The notes below the pieces were generated by a model that was not told where the DNA came from, did no database searches, and saw only the letters and a program-made list of their open reading frames with translations. A stretch of DNA of 64,000 nucleotides, from positions 248,001-312,000 of the forward strand of contig JBBHKE010000813.1 in assembly GCA_037447655.1 (NCBI GenBank). Direction: 5' to 3'. Below, piece after piece: positions 11,178 through 24,144 of the stretch. This stretch comes from Zygnema cylindricum. Taxonomy: Eukaryota > Streptophyta > Zygnematophyceae > Zygnematales > Zygnemataceae. Made by a program: the position numbers and the translations under genes. Within the stretch, counting starts at the first letter, position 1, and the number at the start of each line of letters is the position of its first letter.

Positions 11178-11889
11178 GATTCTCATCCACAGGATCGGAT
11201 TTATATCTTTTTTCTCGAATATTATTTCGATTTCCCTTTTTTTTTTTTTTTAATAGTCTAAAACCTTTCGCCGGGAATTATTCTCATTTTAGAACTTGCC
11301 TCAGGAGATCATCAAGTAGACAGGGCATCTTATGATCCCTCTCCCTTTCCCTCTCCCCTTCCCTCTCCCTTTCCCTCTCCCTTCCTCTCCCTCTTCATCT
11401 ACCTCATCCAATCTTTATCTCTCTCTCTCTCCCTCTCCCTCTCCCTCTCCCTAGTCCTTTTAAAAATCGAAAAGTGGAGATGTAAAAGTTATATGAAGCC
11501 CTAGGAGAGAACAAGCAAGTCTAGCTCGAGTTGTCGATTTTGTTTATTTTTTTAACTAGATTTAAAGTATTAAACAGTTGTACAGGGACTCTCGTTTTAA
11601 GTATCGAGCGAAATCTTTAACATTTTTGTCTTCCTCTCTCTCTCTCTCTCAACAAAAAAACAGTTTTTAGCATAGTTGATGAATTGGCGAATTACGAAGA
11701 ACGATTGAACAACTGCAAAATATTTGAGATATACGAGTTTGAGACTCGAGAACATTCCTCACATAATAGCGATCGATGGTGTACGATTGAAATGGTACAA
11801 GTGTTTCCTTCCCTTCCCTTACCTTCTCATCTTTTTGTTGACGGCAAAAAAAAAAAAGAGGAAATCAGGGAGACTAGAGATAGATGTAC
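11178..11889. other. Spacer between tail-to-tail OTU and FAD oxidoreductase genes
   Basis: Includes a CCCTCT/CCCTTT array (11338-11456), a CTCTCT run (11633-11650), T-runs and a possible MITE end (GCGATCGATGGTGTA, near 11769). No continuation of the FAD oxidoreductase (expected after residue 249) was found on the minus strand. Confidence 0.5.
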
Positions 11890-14800
11890 CGGAAAGCTTC
11901 TCCCCGGGGGCAAACAATGTGACGAGTAAAATGGGCTCCAAAAATTCTTTATAAAGACGAGAAGAAACTCCGGCTCTCCGAAAAAGCTCACGAGCACTCA
12001 TTTCATCGTAATAGGCATAAGCTTCCTCATCCTGTCATTCTCCCAAAATTTGTCATTCTTCAAAAATATAGTACGGGTAGCTTCGTGAATAATGGCTTAA
12101 TATATTAAATCATACACTTATTAAAACTGATTTTTGTACGTCTGAGAAAACTTATGTTCTGCCGTGCTACACGGTGTATTGCTATTTGTGTGAATGTTTT
12201 CTTCGACGCTTCGATCAACTTTTATCCGTGCACACCTGTCCAGTTTTCATTTGGAGACAGCCGATCAAAAGGTAAGAAGCGTAACTTTCCACGCAACGGT
12301 CCGATTCAAAATCGGACAAGTGTGCACGGAGAAAAATGAGTATGAAGGCCGAAAAAAAACATTATCGCCAATAGTGATACACGGTCTCCGGCCTTGCTGT
12401 TAGCTCATCTAGACTTTATGTTGGTTCATTTGGATACATTGTTTCATTTTGTTAAATACACCCTTTACTTTCTACTGTAATTCTGGTTTCAAATAAAACC
12501 AGCCGGAAAAAATAGCCTGGCATTGAAGGTCTCTTCCATCTTTTTCTGAATACACGAGAAGCATAAACAAATGGGATTTTAAGAAAAACGAGGACGCAAT
12601 ATAACACATTCTTAGGATTAGAAATTGGGAAACTCACCACATCAAATTCAATGAGTGCTTGAAGAAGAGGTAAAGCCGTGAGGCGATCAACGAGAGGTAG
12701 TCGACTGCCAAAAAAAAACAGAAATCGCATGTGAATTTCAAGTATTATTTCAAAAGAGAACAACAATAGCAAAGTGACTTAAGGGTTGAAAAGAAAGAGG
12801 AAACAAAAAAGGGAGAGAGAGTGACACGCAGTTGAAGAAAGATGATTTGGCTCTCTTGCTTAACACAATAGCAGAGTTAACATACTTATGAAGTAAGTCA
12901 AAACAATGGTTGTACCTAAATCTACTTAACACCCAACACAGTAAAATGCACCTAATACGGAAAACTGAACCGATAGCAATGACAACACAACCCAAAAAAT
13001 TAGCGGTGAAAGGTGTACCGGAAGAGAGGGAGAGTGTATAGAAAGGATCCCAATGGAGTAGGTAAACGAGGGAGCTCGTGAAACACAGGTGCCTCCACAT
13101 CAAGTCCATAGGGAGAGTAAAAGGAACTCCGAGTCCATTCAGTAAAAGGTTGAGCCTGATATAACAAACATGGGAACCAAACACAAGAAGTGGGTCAGAC
13201 AAAAGAGATTTTGCTTCTCACAAAAAAGTACCTTTAGTCATCATCATAAAAAATGTCAAATAAAGTCAAATTGCGGTTAGAAAACTAAAAATCATGGCAG
13301 GTTTGGCGTCAGTGCACACAGTAACATAGAAGGTTTTGCCTTAAAAAACTAACTTTTAGACCAACAAAATGAGCACGGATAAACGAAAGATATTTGGAAT
13401 TAAAGTTTCTACTGAACCTCCAGCAAAACTCCTCGACAGTGTAACAAGATACAGGTCTTGAGATAAGCCGAAGGAAATCATTTGATGATGGGTACGGAAG
13501 AAAGGCTAAAAGCAAAAATCATCAAGTGAACTCATGAAAACAAGCATAGGAAAAAGCTCAGACCGAGTCAAACATTTAAAAGTGATACTTTCACATTAAC
13601 AAACCCGGCATATGATAATCTGACCAACTCATTTTCCGTCAGCTCATTCTAAAACGGGGAATTCCTAATTCAATAACCCTCTCTCTAAACTAAATTCAGT
13701 GGAAAAAGAACAAAACCCTCTTTCCAGAATACTCCTCTTTTCCTGAACCGTACAAGAAAATTACCAAACCGACCTGTGTGGCAAATCAGCTATAACGAAC
13801 TCCCTTTGGTCAAAGGTGAAGGTTTATAAAATGTTAGTTCAGTTGCCTTACTCACCAGGTTAAGCTCACTAACTAAGGCGTTGATGTTGTGATATTGCCA
13901 CCTAATTCCCACCGCCATAATTCCTTCCATGGAGTGGGTAAGAGATAATGTAAAATAATGTAAATATATGCCATCTATAAAAGATTAGTCTCAAGTATTA
14001 AACAAAGTCAGAGCCTTGGCTTGCTAGTCCGCGCAGTTATTTGATCGCTAAGCATCCAAGCCTTTAACATTTGTCACACAAGTATTTACTTGACAGCTTC
14101 AATACAAATCTTGGATACTCGTGAATGGGTTACAGGTATTAGTGTATAATTAGGAAAATCTACTTCTCCTACTGTACTCATGATATAAGAACCCAATTTT
14201 CTCGGCAAGGTTTCAGAGGGGAACCTCCTCAACCGTACAAAGATATGCGTGTGACCTCTTACATATCTGACCCGACAAGATAGAAAGTCACTGCTATATG
14301 AACATCGAGAAAGTTATGGAAATACGATATTCATTTTCTCAAACTGTTTCGACCACAATAATTTGCTACCATCTTGCACAGGGATAACATTTTCCTTGAC
14401 ATGAAGCATTTGTTAATCAGAAGTCACTTAGCTTATGCACTTTTCTAACTGAAAATTTTCCTATTGGGAGGGAAAGCATGGAGCTACCTGATGAACTCCT
14501 GAGGAAACAAAAGTTTTTAGAAAACTAAGCAGAGCTGCATAGTGAGATACCTATTCCCCACAAAATACATGAAGTTCTTATAAATGCTCATAATCACCTC
14601 ACCTATGTCACACTAACAATCATGTTATTTTCTTCGAAGTGGTCTGGCTTTTCGCTTTAAATAATAGTAAAATGTGTTTAAGCAAGCAGATAATATAAAT
14701 CACGTGCAAGTTTTAATTCAGGTCAATAGCATGCATCCGCTTGTACAAACAAAACACCAACTTGGTTGACATTGTTTGAAATAAACTTACAAATACTGAG

Positions 14801-16505
14801 AAATTTTGGCTTTAAAAAATACTGATGTCTGCTATGGAAGTCCTCAAAGAGGAATCAACACATTAACCCTAATAAACGAAAGTTATTTTTATTAAAAACA
14901 AATGAAATCTAGAAAAAACCAAGCCGAAAAAACAAAAATTACAGAATGATTTTGATAATTACGTAGTAAAACTTACAAATAGTGAGAAACTTTGGCTTCA
15001 AATAACACTAATATCTAATTCGAAAATCCTCGAGGAAACATTCGCCGAGGTCGCTTTGGGATAACTTCCAGAAAAACCCATTTTTAAACCCGCAGTTAAC
15101 CCAGCTGATTCTATGAGTTGAATCAGTTAAGCGTGGATTTCCATTCATTTGGCGATTGCCAAAATAATACTCGCCAAATGGGGCCATGCAACACTGCCCT
15201 TCGCTATTAGAGCTAGTGAACTATTAGCATTACACTAAATTATGATCCGCCACGTGGATCATTCTGGGTCACTTAATAGTGTTGCTAACACTAATCTATG
15301 ATTTTGGGTCAAAATAGCACTCGCGCAAATTAGGTTGATTAACTCTAATAACGATGGGCAGTGTATATTGGCGAAGAGATGCAAGTGGCAAGGACAGATG
15401 TTGTCACAACAATGATGTATTGAATTAATAATAGTGAGGACAATGCTTTTAGAGTCTCAACTCGTGAGATTGTCTTGTTCATTCTTACATGGGATTGTTT
15501 ACAGTTCAAATGTGCAAGCACAATTAGAAATGCATATCCTGTTGCATTGCAATGTACGTGCATTAAACGGTTTTAGCAGGGTATAATACGGAGTATTTGA
15601 CAGTGGTTCCAAAAAAATCCGCTCTGTTGCACTATTTCGCATAATGGCATTGAAAGGGTAATTACAGTATCAACGTGTTACCCTCGTTTTGAGGGGTGAT
15701 CGTACAATTTGTATAATTTTCTGGGTAATTTCATGTACGGTTCACCTTAAAAATGTACGATTGTACTTATTCTATGACTTGACAATAACCATCAAGTTTG
15801 CTGCCAAAAACTTTGCTCGAATGAGTTGCACTTTTCACCTACAAATTTGTTTGCTTGCCAGTGATGGTTCCGTGGTGCCCATAATAATGAACTTTCAATA
15901 ATTGTTAAATATCACAATAACACTAGCTTAATAAATATCACAGGTAAAGTTCAAAAAAAAAGGTAGTTCAAAGGAAAGTTCGTATTAAAGCGTTCTGGTG
16001 AGATAACAATCGTAATTGTTGAAATTGCAGGAAAATCCAACGTTCATTGTCCAAACTTTTACATTTGAAAATTTAATTGAACCGTGAGCGGCGGTTCATT
16101 ATCAAGGGCATTAGGGTTTGTCAGGCATTTTGTTTGGGGAGACACTAACCAAAACCCTTTGATCCCCGCCTCCACAGCTTTCCCTCCCTTAGTTCTGAAC
16201 CCTCCACTCAGCCCTCCGGCATACGAAGAAGCGTCCAAAAGTGTGACGTCAACACCTGCTTTCGCTAATTGGTATGCGGATCCAAGCCCAGCCCATCCTC
16301 CTCCAACCACTACTATCTTCTTTTCGGCGCCATGGCCGGAAGTAGGTAAAGCATCACATTTTACAAAAACTGAAAAACGAAGTTTCCTAGAATAAAGCGT
16401 TCTGGGAAGAGAGAAACTGTTGAATTTCCGTACAGGAAGAATAAAATCCGAAGTACAGTTTCCAGAAAAATTAGGGCAGGCGGGCGCCATGTGGAGGGAA
16501 TCCAT
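11890..16505 (-). CDS. Plastid-type FAD-dependent oxidoreductase (amine oxidase/phytoene-desaturase-like), five exons, 3' incomplete
   Basis: Proposed exons, in transcript order: 16505-16150, 13902-13857, 13155-13019, 12704-12638, 12031-11890. All have GT/AG borders and compatible phases, giving 249 residues. Residues 1-60 are Ser/Arg-rich and resemble a plastid transit peptide. Residues 64-91 form the FAD-binding beta-alpha-beta with GGGWAG (68-73) and Asp91. Later conserved blocks include the GFW split across introns, LPRLPTPLGSFLYT, LPLVDRLTALPL, and RELFRRAG through LFAPGEK. This order matches plant FAD/NAD(P)-binding oxidoreductases of the carotenoid-desaturase/amine-oxidase superfamily, usually over 500 residues long. 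The C-terminal half is absent from the expected place, so the gene is truncated or continues unseen. The substrate is unknown. The start shares a 605-bp region with CLPR3. A MITE lies in intron 4 and another in intron 1. Confidence 0.75.
12168..12386. mobile_element. Fold-back MITE family A, in intron 4 of the FAD oxidoreductase gene
   Basis: Starts TACACGGTGTATTGC and ends AGTGATACACGGT. The interior is a long inverted repeat containing TCCGTGCACACCTGTCCA and its complement. It lies wholly between exons 12704-12638 and 12031-11890. Confidence 0.75.
15191..15364. mobile_element. MITE family B, in intron 1 of the FAD oxidoreductase gene
   Basis: Inverted ends ACACTGCCCTTCGCTATTAG and TAATAACGATGGGCAGTGTA. 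The interior TATGATTTTGGGTCAAAATA is shared with the copy at 21156-21357. It is non-coding. Confidence 0.75.
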
Positions 16506-17110
16506 GTGGCAATGCAGGTTGATGGTAGCAATGCAGGTTTCAAATTCATGTATTCTTAAATAAGCCTCCTACATCATTTCAACTGGAGAAGAATCCGACT
16601 GATTCCGCGGTAATTTTTTAGCCGGTTGTGAGATTTACAGGTTCAGTTTTGAGAAGTCAACGTTGTTTGCCGTCAGTTCGTACCAGATTTCGAATTTCGT
16701 ACAGATTTGTACTACTGTACGTCTGTACTGTACAGTAGCTGCCGAAGCGCTTGCTTCGAGCAAAATACGTGCTCTCGAAAAGTGTTCACCCAAAGTCACA
16801 CCCTTATTTTGTGAGAGGTTATCGTGATCGTCCGTTTAAACGATGAACGCTGCAGGTAATTTCCGTGAAACACTATAATCCTCACACGTCCTGAGGTCCA
16901 TGAACAAGGAGCGTTTTACAAATTATTGTAACTGTATGCTACAAGACGTTACAGAACTGTGGACTCTTAGAAACTCTTTTCTTTCGCCTAATTTACCGTG
17001 ACTTCTGAATCCCATTGGCCAACAATCTGGAGCAAAGTAAATAGCAACGAAAAGCATTTTTCTTCCTGTATCGGCAAGATACAGATACAGCTCTTTCTAT
17101 CACGGCAGCC
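16506..17110. promoter_or_regulatory. 605-bp divergent promoter region (FAD oxidoreductase / CLPR3)
   Basis: The two start codons face away from each other across 605 bp with no repeat element between them. The stretch contains GTAC-rich palindromic sequence (16727-16738) and CATTGGCC near 17013. No convincing TATA box was identified for either side. A shared regulatory region is inferred from spacing alone. Confidence 0.5.
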
Positions 17111-20100
17111 ATGGCAATGGCTCTCCAATCTGCGAAACTGCCGTTTTGCGCTTTAGATTCACCTTCCAAGAACTCTTCTTTCCGCTCGGCCTTCCTTTCT
17201 TCTCCTCTCTCTCACAACAGCCCTTTTCTAAAAGCCTCTCTTTCATCTCTTTGTCCTAACAGCAATGTCAGCCGATGGTCTATGTCTTTACATGCTAGAC
17301 GGAATAAAGTCACATTACAGCCTTTTCAGGATAAGTTTCAGCCATGGCTGGAAGCTGCGGCTCGTAGCGAGGAAGGACAAGATCAGCTTTCAGACCTTCG
17401 AAAAGGGAAGTTTGATGGTCCTCCTCTCCTTGATATCGCTACCAGGAATTTTTCGGAATGGAAAATGACAGCACCTGCACAAGTGGAAAGAGGAGGAGGA
17501 TATGATGAACATAAGTCCCGTCGGCCGCCTCCGGATTTGCCCTCACTTATGCTTAACAGTCGCATTGTTTACATTGGAATGCCGGTTTGTTTCATTTTCC
17601 ATAGTACCTATCTATCTGCAGCTGAATACTTGCGGATAAGCTTTTAGGATTTTTGCTACACTTGTTGTGAATAAGGTGCAAGAATAAATCATTGTTCAAA
17701 TGTGCGAAAAATTTGGAAACGCCATGTAATTTGTCTGTAAAATTCACTTATTATTCTCGGAATAACCATAGAATGAGTGTATAGTGCGGGGTTGCCGTAT
17801 ATAGTGTGTTCAATTGTTTTTGCGCGATAAATGAATAATGCAAGTGACTTTTTAGTCATCGTTCTGAAATATTTGAGTGTTTTGTAATATTGGAGCTGTT
17901 TGTGGCTGGTGGTATTCAGTTAGTGCCTGCTGTGACGGAGCTTATCATCGCAGAGTTACTTTATCTTCAACATCAGGACCCTCGACAACCTGCATATGTG
18001 TATATAAACTCAACTGGAACATCGAGGGCTGATGGTGAAACGGTAAAGCATTTTTTTCCTTTAAAACATTCAAAATTGTTAAGGTAGAAATATTCAGTGT
18101 CAAGCAGACTCTTTTTGGGTTAGGGCTACCTGGGGTTACCTAGGGTTTTTTCGGGGTTTTGGGAAGTCGGTCGCTGCAATGAGGGAATAAGAAGGAACGA
18201 TGTGTCTTGTTAGAAAGTAGGTTGAGATGAAGGGAATTGGCGTGCAAAATAATATAATATCAAGAAATCATAATCTCTTATAATAGTTAGCCAGATACTT
18301 TGAATTATATCTTTGCAAAATGACTAATTTGAAGGGAATAGGCGTGTAAAAAGTAATTTATTCTTGTTTCTCTTTTTTGAATGGTGCTGCAGGTTGGCAT
18401 GGAGACAGAGGGTTTTGCCATTTATGATACCATGAGGCTGGTTAAGAATGAGGTACTTTGCTATGAATTCTCTGGTTTGTGGTGAATTGGGCCTGAAATG
18501 ACCCACTTCTCATGGCTAGACTTGACGTTCTGGTCTTTCGGAGTTTATTTGAAACGTTTCGCTCCACATAATCATCGACTGTTCTATTGTTATCTTTACA
18601 ATTTGTCAATGTTTTGGCTGGAAAGATACCTTAGAAGCAGAAAATTTAAAATGGTACCTAGGTCATGAAAGCAATTTGCATTTAACTTTTTGGGCTTACA
18701 TGGAAATTTGTAGTGTTGTGTATCGGTACAAAATTTATCGCGATAACACCGATACCGATAGTTATCGGTTATCGAACGGTCAGAGTTACCGATATATTTG
18801 TACTTTCTGTACTTTCTGTCCGGAGTACACGTGGCAGGTTTCCAGTGGATCCCAAGGAAGAAAGGGACAAAGCCATGGCGTCGGATGTGAAAGGTACATC
18901 GTTTTAACTGGAGCCGTACTAAAGCCGTACATATCTTATGCCGGCTACTGTACTTTCGGCTTGTACAAATGATCTGATTGGTAGGCACCTCAGTAGATAG
19001 GGGTTGTGAGTAGGGCGCGTCGGGGGAATAACACGTACAGTTGAGTGAACTGGCCGTACGTTTATCTGTACGGTCCGTACATATATCTCCGTACCGATAT
19101 ATCGATTATCGGCTACCCGAAAAAAGGCCCATATCGATTATCGGCAAATCCTTACCGATACACAACACTAGAAATTTGGCGATTGAGATGATTCCTGTTT
19201 AGTAGGCAATTGTGGAATTCAGCTTGATTGCCTTTAAACTCTGCTTCATTCCCTGGGAATGTGGCTGGTAATTTTTCTGACTCCTGATTTTTTTTATCAT
19301 ACGTCAGTGGAATTGCCGTTTTGAGCGATTTGTCACATGTAGAAGGTGTTTAACTCTGTTAGGGATGCTTTACCGCTGTGGGGATATTGAGCAGATCCAG
19401 ACAGTGGCAGTCGGGGCAGCAATTGGGCAGGCATGCCTTCTATTGTCAGCCGGAGAAAAGGGTCGTCGGTACATGATGCCACATGCAACAGGTACGGTCG
19501 TCATTATGTGACTATTTACATATAGAAAAGGCTATGGAATGCTTCTCTGAGCAATCCCCAACTGCTAGCTTGAACAGGGAAGTCCGTCTGTTGAGTTTTG
19601 GACTCTTGAAATGCAAAGGGAAATCATTGATGTCTCGTTACTCAAGTGTATGTTTGTTTTTTGGATTCTGCTCAGCTATGATCCAGCAGCCTCGTGTCCC
19701 ATCCATGGGCCAGATGTCAGCCATTGACATTCAGATTCGCGCAAGAGAGGTTTGCATTCTTCAGCCTTCCCATTTTTGTGTTCAACTTGCGTTCTGTCAA
19801 CCGCTGCAAAGGCATCTTCCAACGTCCCTTCTTACCTGGGTTATACCTGTTTTGTCGTGCTTGTCAAGTTAAATTTTCTAGTTGTAGCATGATGTTAGGG
19901 TATGCTTTTCTCTCTGGAGACCTAGATGCTTATTATAGGTGTTCTGCATGTAGGATCCACATTTAAAATGGAAAGAATGCCCACTCTTTTGTCACCAAGC
20001 AGTTCCTACTATTCAGTCTCGTAGTTTAGAAAGTTTTTTCCAATAGTCTGCAAACCTTTTAGCTAAAATTCTAACTCGTTATTGTGGAATTTTGCAGGTT

Positions 20101-22112
20101 ATCAACAACCGTGATACATTGGTCCGTTTGTTGGCCAAACACACAGGAAATGTAAGGTTTTGTTTTTCCTGTAAGGCACCTTGGGAACTGGATGTTTGCA
20201 GTTCTGATGGGAAAGTGAAGCTTGCTTATCTTACTTGGGAGTAACACTGATCAGCTCAGGATCATTAGTACAGCACCCATCGGCAATTGAAGTAAACAAT
20301 TCATTAGTGTAAATGCAAATTATAATGTATTATATTAATGTAGTGCGGGGAGACTTGGCGGATTGTATCCTACTTCCTTAAGAAGTGTTTTTAACACTAT
20401 TTTATGATTTTCGGCCACAAAGAGTTACGACTAATTAATGTTATTTGCTCTAAACAGTTGTGAACGGTGTAGTTTAAGGCTTTTTAGGGATCACTGTTCA
20501 GCATACATCGCAAGTGTTTTGAAGTGGTACACTGGCTAGTTACAAGTGCTCCAAGTATCCTGAGGATGAACACCTGTGAAAAGTTTATAGTTCATGTTTT
20601 CTGGTCTTATTATGCAATAGAGTTTTCTTCAGGGCTTTTAGATCACATTTTTCAAATTATGCTGGATTAAAAACTGATCTTGTGGGTTGATGCAAAACAG
20701 AGGCTAGCATTTTATGGTTACAGAAGGGTTCTTGTCCATTCTGCAGGAATCACAGGAGTTGGTACAATGATATTTAGGTCATATTCTCCACTGATTTAAC
20801 TGTATTTATCTTACTGCTACTTAATTTTCAGCCCCTGACCTGTTTAGTTTTCTGACATCTTAGTTGCGTCCATTTATTGCAAACTAAAGATGAGTGGTTA
20901 AGGAATAATCATCACGGAATTGTGGTTTTATGCACAAAGTGGTTTTGCTTTGAATATTTATGCTGTTTTCTTGGCCTCCTGGACTGAGTAGTTTGGTTTA
21001 AGTCTTTAAAAAGCTTGCCGGAGGTTTGGTTATTGAATTTAGGTCCATCACCATGGAACTGTCCCCTCTTTACGATGATTATCTTGTTACCTTTTTCCTT
21101 ACCTTCCAGCTACAGCTGGTTCAGAGCAACCTAATGGGTTTTACCAGGATTCAGCTACACTGCCCATCCCTATTAGAGTTAAGGAATGTTAGCGTTGACA
21201 CTTTATTAGAATTAGCTCCATTGAACTATATTTCGTCATGTCGCTCATTCTGAGCCACCTAATTAAGTAGTGTTATTAAACACTAATTTATGATTTTGGG
21301 TCAAAATAACACTTGCTCAAACTAGAGTGGTTAACTCTAATAGCGATGGGCGGTGTAATTTATGGGTTGCGCACATTTGATTCTTGGGCTTGGGCTTCTA
21401 AGACTTTGTAATAGCTTGAGTCACTTGTGATTTGTTTTCTGTAAAAAATTTTTTTTTTGCCGGTAAGTCCAAACATCCACAGATCTGACAATGGGATTGG
21501 AGGGTGGTGATTGGGATGTATCAACAGTCCTTTGAAGTTGTTGCGAAAAAAATGGAACGTCCTTTCTACATGTCTCCAACAAAAGCAATTGAGTTTGGTG
21601 TTGCTGATAAGGTGAGAAATTTGTTCTAGAAATAAAGATGTATTTTCGTCCTCCGATGGTACACCGTGAAAGGTGAATTTTTATTAGGGCTAATGACACT
21701 TATTCGGCGCCGGCCCTTTTTTTTGGCCCTTGGACGTAGAAGAGCATTGAGAATACTAATTGTTTTTGTTCTTAACGGTAATTTGGTATCATCCAAAGTC
21801 GTCCATGGCGCAAGGACCTATTTTAGAATTACTAAAATACTCTAAAATAAACCCCACGCCATATATTTTTCAAGGCTAATAGCGATTCACGGTGTAGTCC
21901 ACGGAGGAGTGAAGCTTTTATGCTTTTGCTATTGTCTTTCGATGTTAGTCAATAGAGGAGAGAGGCTGTTGGTACTTTTGCTTACAGGAGACTGTTTATG
22001 TGTGGGGGAACAGATTCTGTGGAGGGGTCAAGAGGCAATGGCCGACACTCTCTCTGAGGAGGGATGGGACAAAAGGGCGGGTATCCGTGTCGTGGAACGG
22101 CCATCGTCTTGA
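17111..22112 (+). CDS. CLPR3: ClpR3, non-catalytic subunit of the plastid Clp protease
   Basis: Eight exons: 17111-17584, 17920-18042, 18393-18452, 19395-19491, 19676-19749, 20098-20151, 21528-21611, 22014-22112. All have GT/AG borders and compatible phases, giving 354 residues. The first roughly 60 residues are Ser-rich and transit-peptide-like. The ClpP fold starts near residue 143 (PPPDLPSLML, RIVYIGMP) and continues with AVTELIIAELLYLQ, YINSTGTSRADGETVGMETE and VAVGAAIGQACLLLSAG. The catalytic Ser position is Ile229 and the His position is Gln255 (MIQQP), so the subunit is inactive, as expected for ClpR. The MIQQPRVPS, HTG and ILWRGQEAMAD segments fit ClpR3 better than ClpR1, R2 or R4. 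ClpR subunits assemble with ClpP1 in the stromal protease ring. Introns 3, 6 and 7 carry a hAT element and MITEs. An unusual ERPSS tail ends the protein. Confidence 0.92.
18711..19170. mobile_element. hAT-like element, family I, copy in CLPR3 intron 3
   Basis: 460 bp, beginning TAGTGTTGTGTATCGG and ending CCGATACACAACACTA. It is flanked by a perfect 8-bp duplication GAAATTTG (18703-18710 and 19171-19178). The interior is rich in CGATATAT and GTACGG palindromes and encodes no transposase. Confidence 0.92.
20380..20475. mobile_element. Degenerate MITE B-like fragment in CLPR3 intron 6
   Basis: TTAACACTATTTTATGATTT and a right end GAACGGTGTAG resemble family B. The left end is not clear. Confidence 0.4.
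21156..21357. mobile_element. MITE family B in CLPR3 intron 6
   Basis: Ends TACACTGCCCATCCCTATTA and TAATAGCGATGGGCGGTGTA. TA dinucleotides bound both sides. It is similar to 15191-15364 and 61757-61956. Confidence 0.8.
21660..21896. mobile_element. MITE with family-A ends in CLPR3 intron 7
   Basis: Begins TACACCGTGAAAGG and ends GCGATTCACGGTGTA. The interior differs from other family-A copies, suggesting a subfamily. It sits between the last two CLPR3 exons. Confidence 0.65.
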
Positions 22113-22504
22113 AAGGTGTAGGGGAACTCTAGATATATGGGATGCAGGACAAGTTAATGTATATGTACATATCGCGAAGAAAGAATGATGTTGACTCAAA
22201 ATTCACGCTGTGCATTGTAATAATTGCCAAACAGTGAATAGATTCTTTACTGTCTATTTAAAATTTCTACGAGGCTATCTTGCTCTTATAGTGCCATGGT
22301 ATGATGAATCTAAATGTGTTGTGATGCATTACTTGGGAAGTACATTCTCCACCCATGACCGTGTTGTTTGTTGAGAAAAGATTGTGACAAGTACTAACGG
22401 AGTTTGTTCATATGTTAACAAGTTCCGATGTTTCCAACATGGTTTTCTTGCAAAGGAGTGGAATCAATGTTGGTTCTGTGACCTTTCTGTTGAAATGTCG
22501 TCTG

Positions 22505-22655
22505 TGCAACATTTATCGGTCGTGTCATGGAATGGTTTTTCTTCTTTGTTGTATTGTTGTTTATGTAACATTTTATGGTCGTGTTAAGGCATGGTTTTTC
22601 TTTTCTATTGTACTTATGCAACATTTATTGGATGTGTGGTAAAATGGTTTTTGTT
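22505..22655. repeat. Three-copy tandem repeat, roughly 55-60 bp
   Basis: Units contain GCAACATTTAT(C/T)GG(T/A)(C/T)GTG followed by ATGGTTTTT. Copies begin near 22507, 22563 and 22617 and have diverged. Confidence 0.65.
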
Positions 22656-23689
22656 TACTTTTTTCTATTACTCAGAAAATAATTGCAGCATTTGTTGCAT
22701 CAAAGAGCTACTTACTTTGGTCCTAACTGGCAGAGGGGATTAGAGTTTTCCATTTGGAATGAAAAGCGAAAACATTTGAGTGTTCAATCATCCTTTGGAA
22801 TATAAACCTGTAAACGGGAATATGAGCATTTTGGACGCGCTTTCTCAATAAAGTCTTACTCTTCATTTGGCCGTCCACTAAATTTCCTTTGAATTCCTTG
22901 GTAGAAAGAGAAAGCAGTCAGGCGATGTTGAAAATGTGCTCAAAACCAAAACTTTTTGGACAATAAAGGTATCGAAATATCTTATTTTTAAAACTGTACC
23001 ATTACAAACTGAGAAATGGAATTCCAATTTCCACCAACTGTCAGTACTAAAGATTTATGTAAAGCCAAATTTTACCAATCGTCGACATCCAACATGAAGA
23101 TGGGTAAAGAGGATGCAAGTGAAACAAAAATAAATTAAAGGAGCTTTGTTAGAAAAGTGCGATGGTGGGGTTAAACAGAAGGGTTAGCGTACATCAAGTC
23201 TGTTTGTACAACGTCAAAACTGAACTTGAGAACTTATTAAACCCAAACTTGTGAGATATGCTGTTTAAAAAAAAAGGACATCACTACTTCCAGTATTTTA
23301 CATGGCATGCAGGTGGGGTCATACTAAAGCTTCTTGCGAGAGGGTATTTCTATGGGAACATGTTTCAATGTGTTCAACCTGTAGGGTCACTAAAAGTTAA
23401 GAGAGTCCCGGTGGAGCAGTTAACCCTTTTTGTTATGCTTCCTAAAAGTCAACATATATGACAAGGCAACGTATTGAGCAAAATAAAATGAATGGACCGC
23501 AAAAGAATATGTGAAACCTCTCGACGAACCGCATACTCTGTCAGGTCTTTTCTTAGATGTTTGTTGCTTCGTTGGTGTCTTTGTTTTACTTGTCCCTTTT
23601 TTTTTGTGTGTTCGTTGCTTTTCCTTTGCTTATCCTTTTTTTTTTGCTTCCCTCCCGTGCTTTTCGTTTTGAGTTTGGGTGCTTTTATT

Positions 23690-23890
23690 TTCCTTGTTTG
23701 TTTCCTTTTTTATTGTGTTCCCATCGCTCTATTTGTTTTTTATTGTAGTTTTTTAGTTTTGGCCATGCCACCCCTTTTGTACCCCCGGACTCAGATGGTT
23801 TACCATCGTGCTTTTTAATATATCCTGTCACTTAATTGCCTCTTTTTGTTCCCATGTACTTAGATGGTTCACCATTGTGTTTTTTAATTA
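23690..23890. repeat. Dispersed repeat D, copies at 23690, 24750 and 35230
   Basis: GCCACCCCTTTTGTACCCCC and GATGGTTTACCATCGTGCTT recur almost unchanged at about 24810-24865 and, more diverged and partly inverted, at 35230-35440. The nearby 24170-24290 stretch similarly resembles 36170-36240 (ACAAAGCAA...GCCAACGG...AAGGACA). No coding frame is present. Confidence 0.6.
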
Positions 23891-23933
23891 AGTCGGTATA
23901 AATCTCGGAAGCAATAGTTGCAATACACCGTGT

Positions 23934-24144
23934 ATCGCTATTAGTGCTAATATTTTTTTCGCCACTTAAAACATTTTTTCTCCGTCCACACTTGTCAGAT
24001 TATATTTGACGGTTGCGATTGAAAGCCATAATTCTCACCTTCCCATTGGCGGTCTCCATGTGAAAATAGGACACAAGTGTGTACAGTGAAAAGCTGTTTT
24101 AAGAGGCGAAAAAATAATTAACACTTATAGCGATACACGGTGTA
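23934..24144. mobile_element. Fold-back MITE family A
   Basis: TACACCGTGTATCGCTATTA at the left and TAGCGATACACGGTGTA at the right. Almost the whole 211 bp forms one inverted repeat, with arms containing TCTCCGTCCACACTTGTCAG and its complement. Confidence 0.88.
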
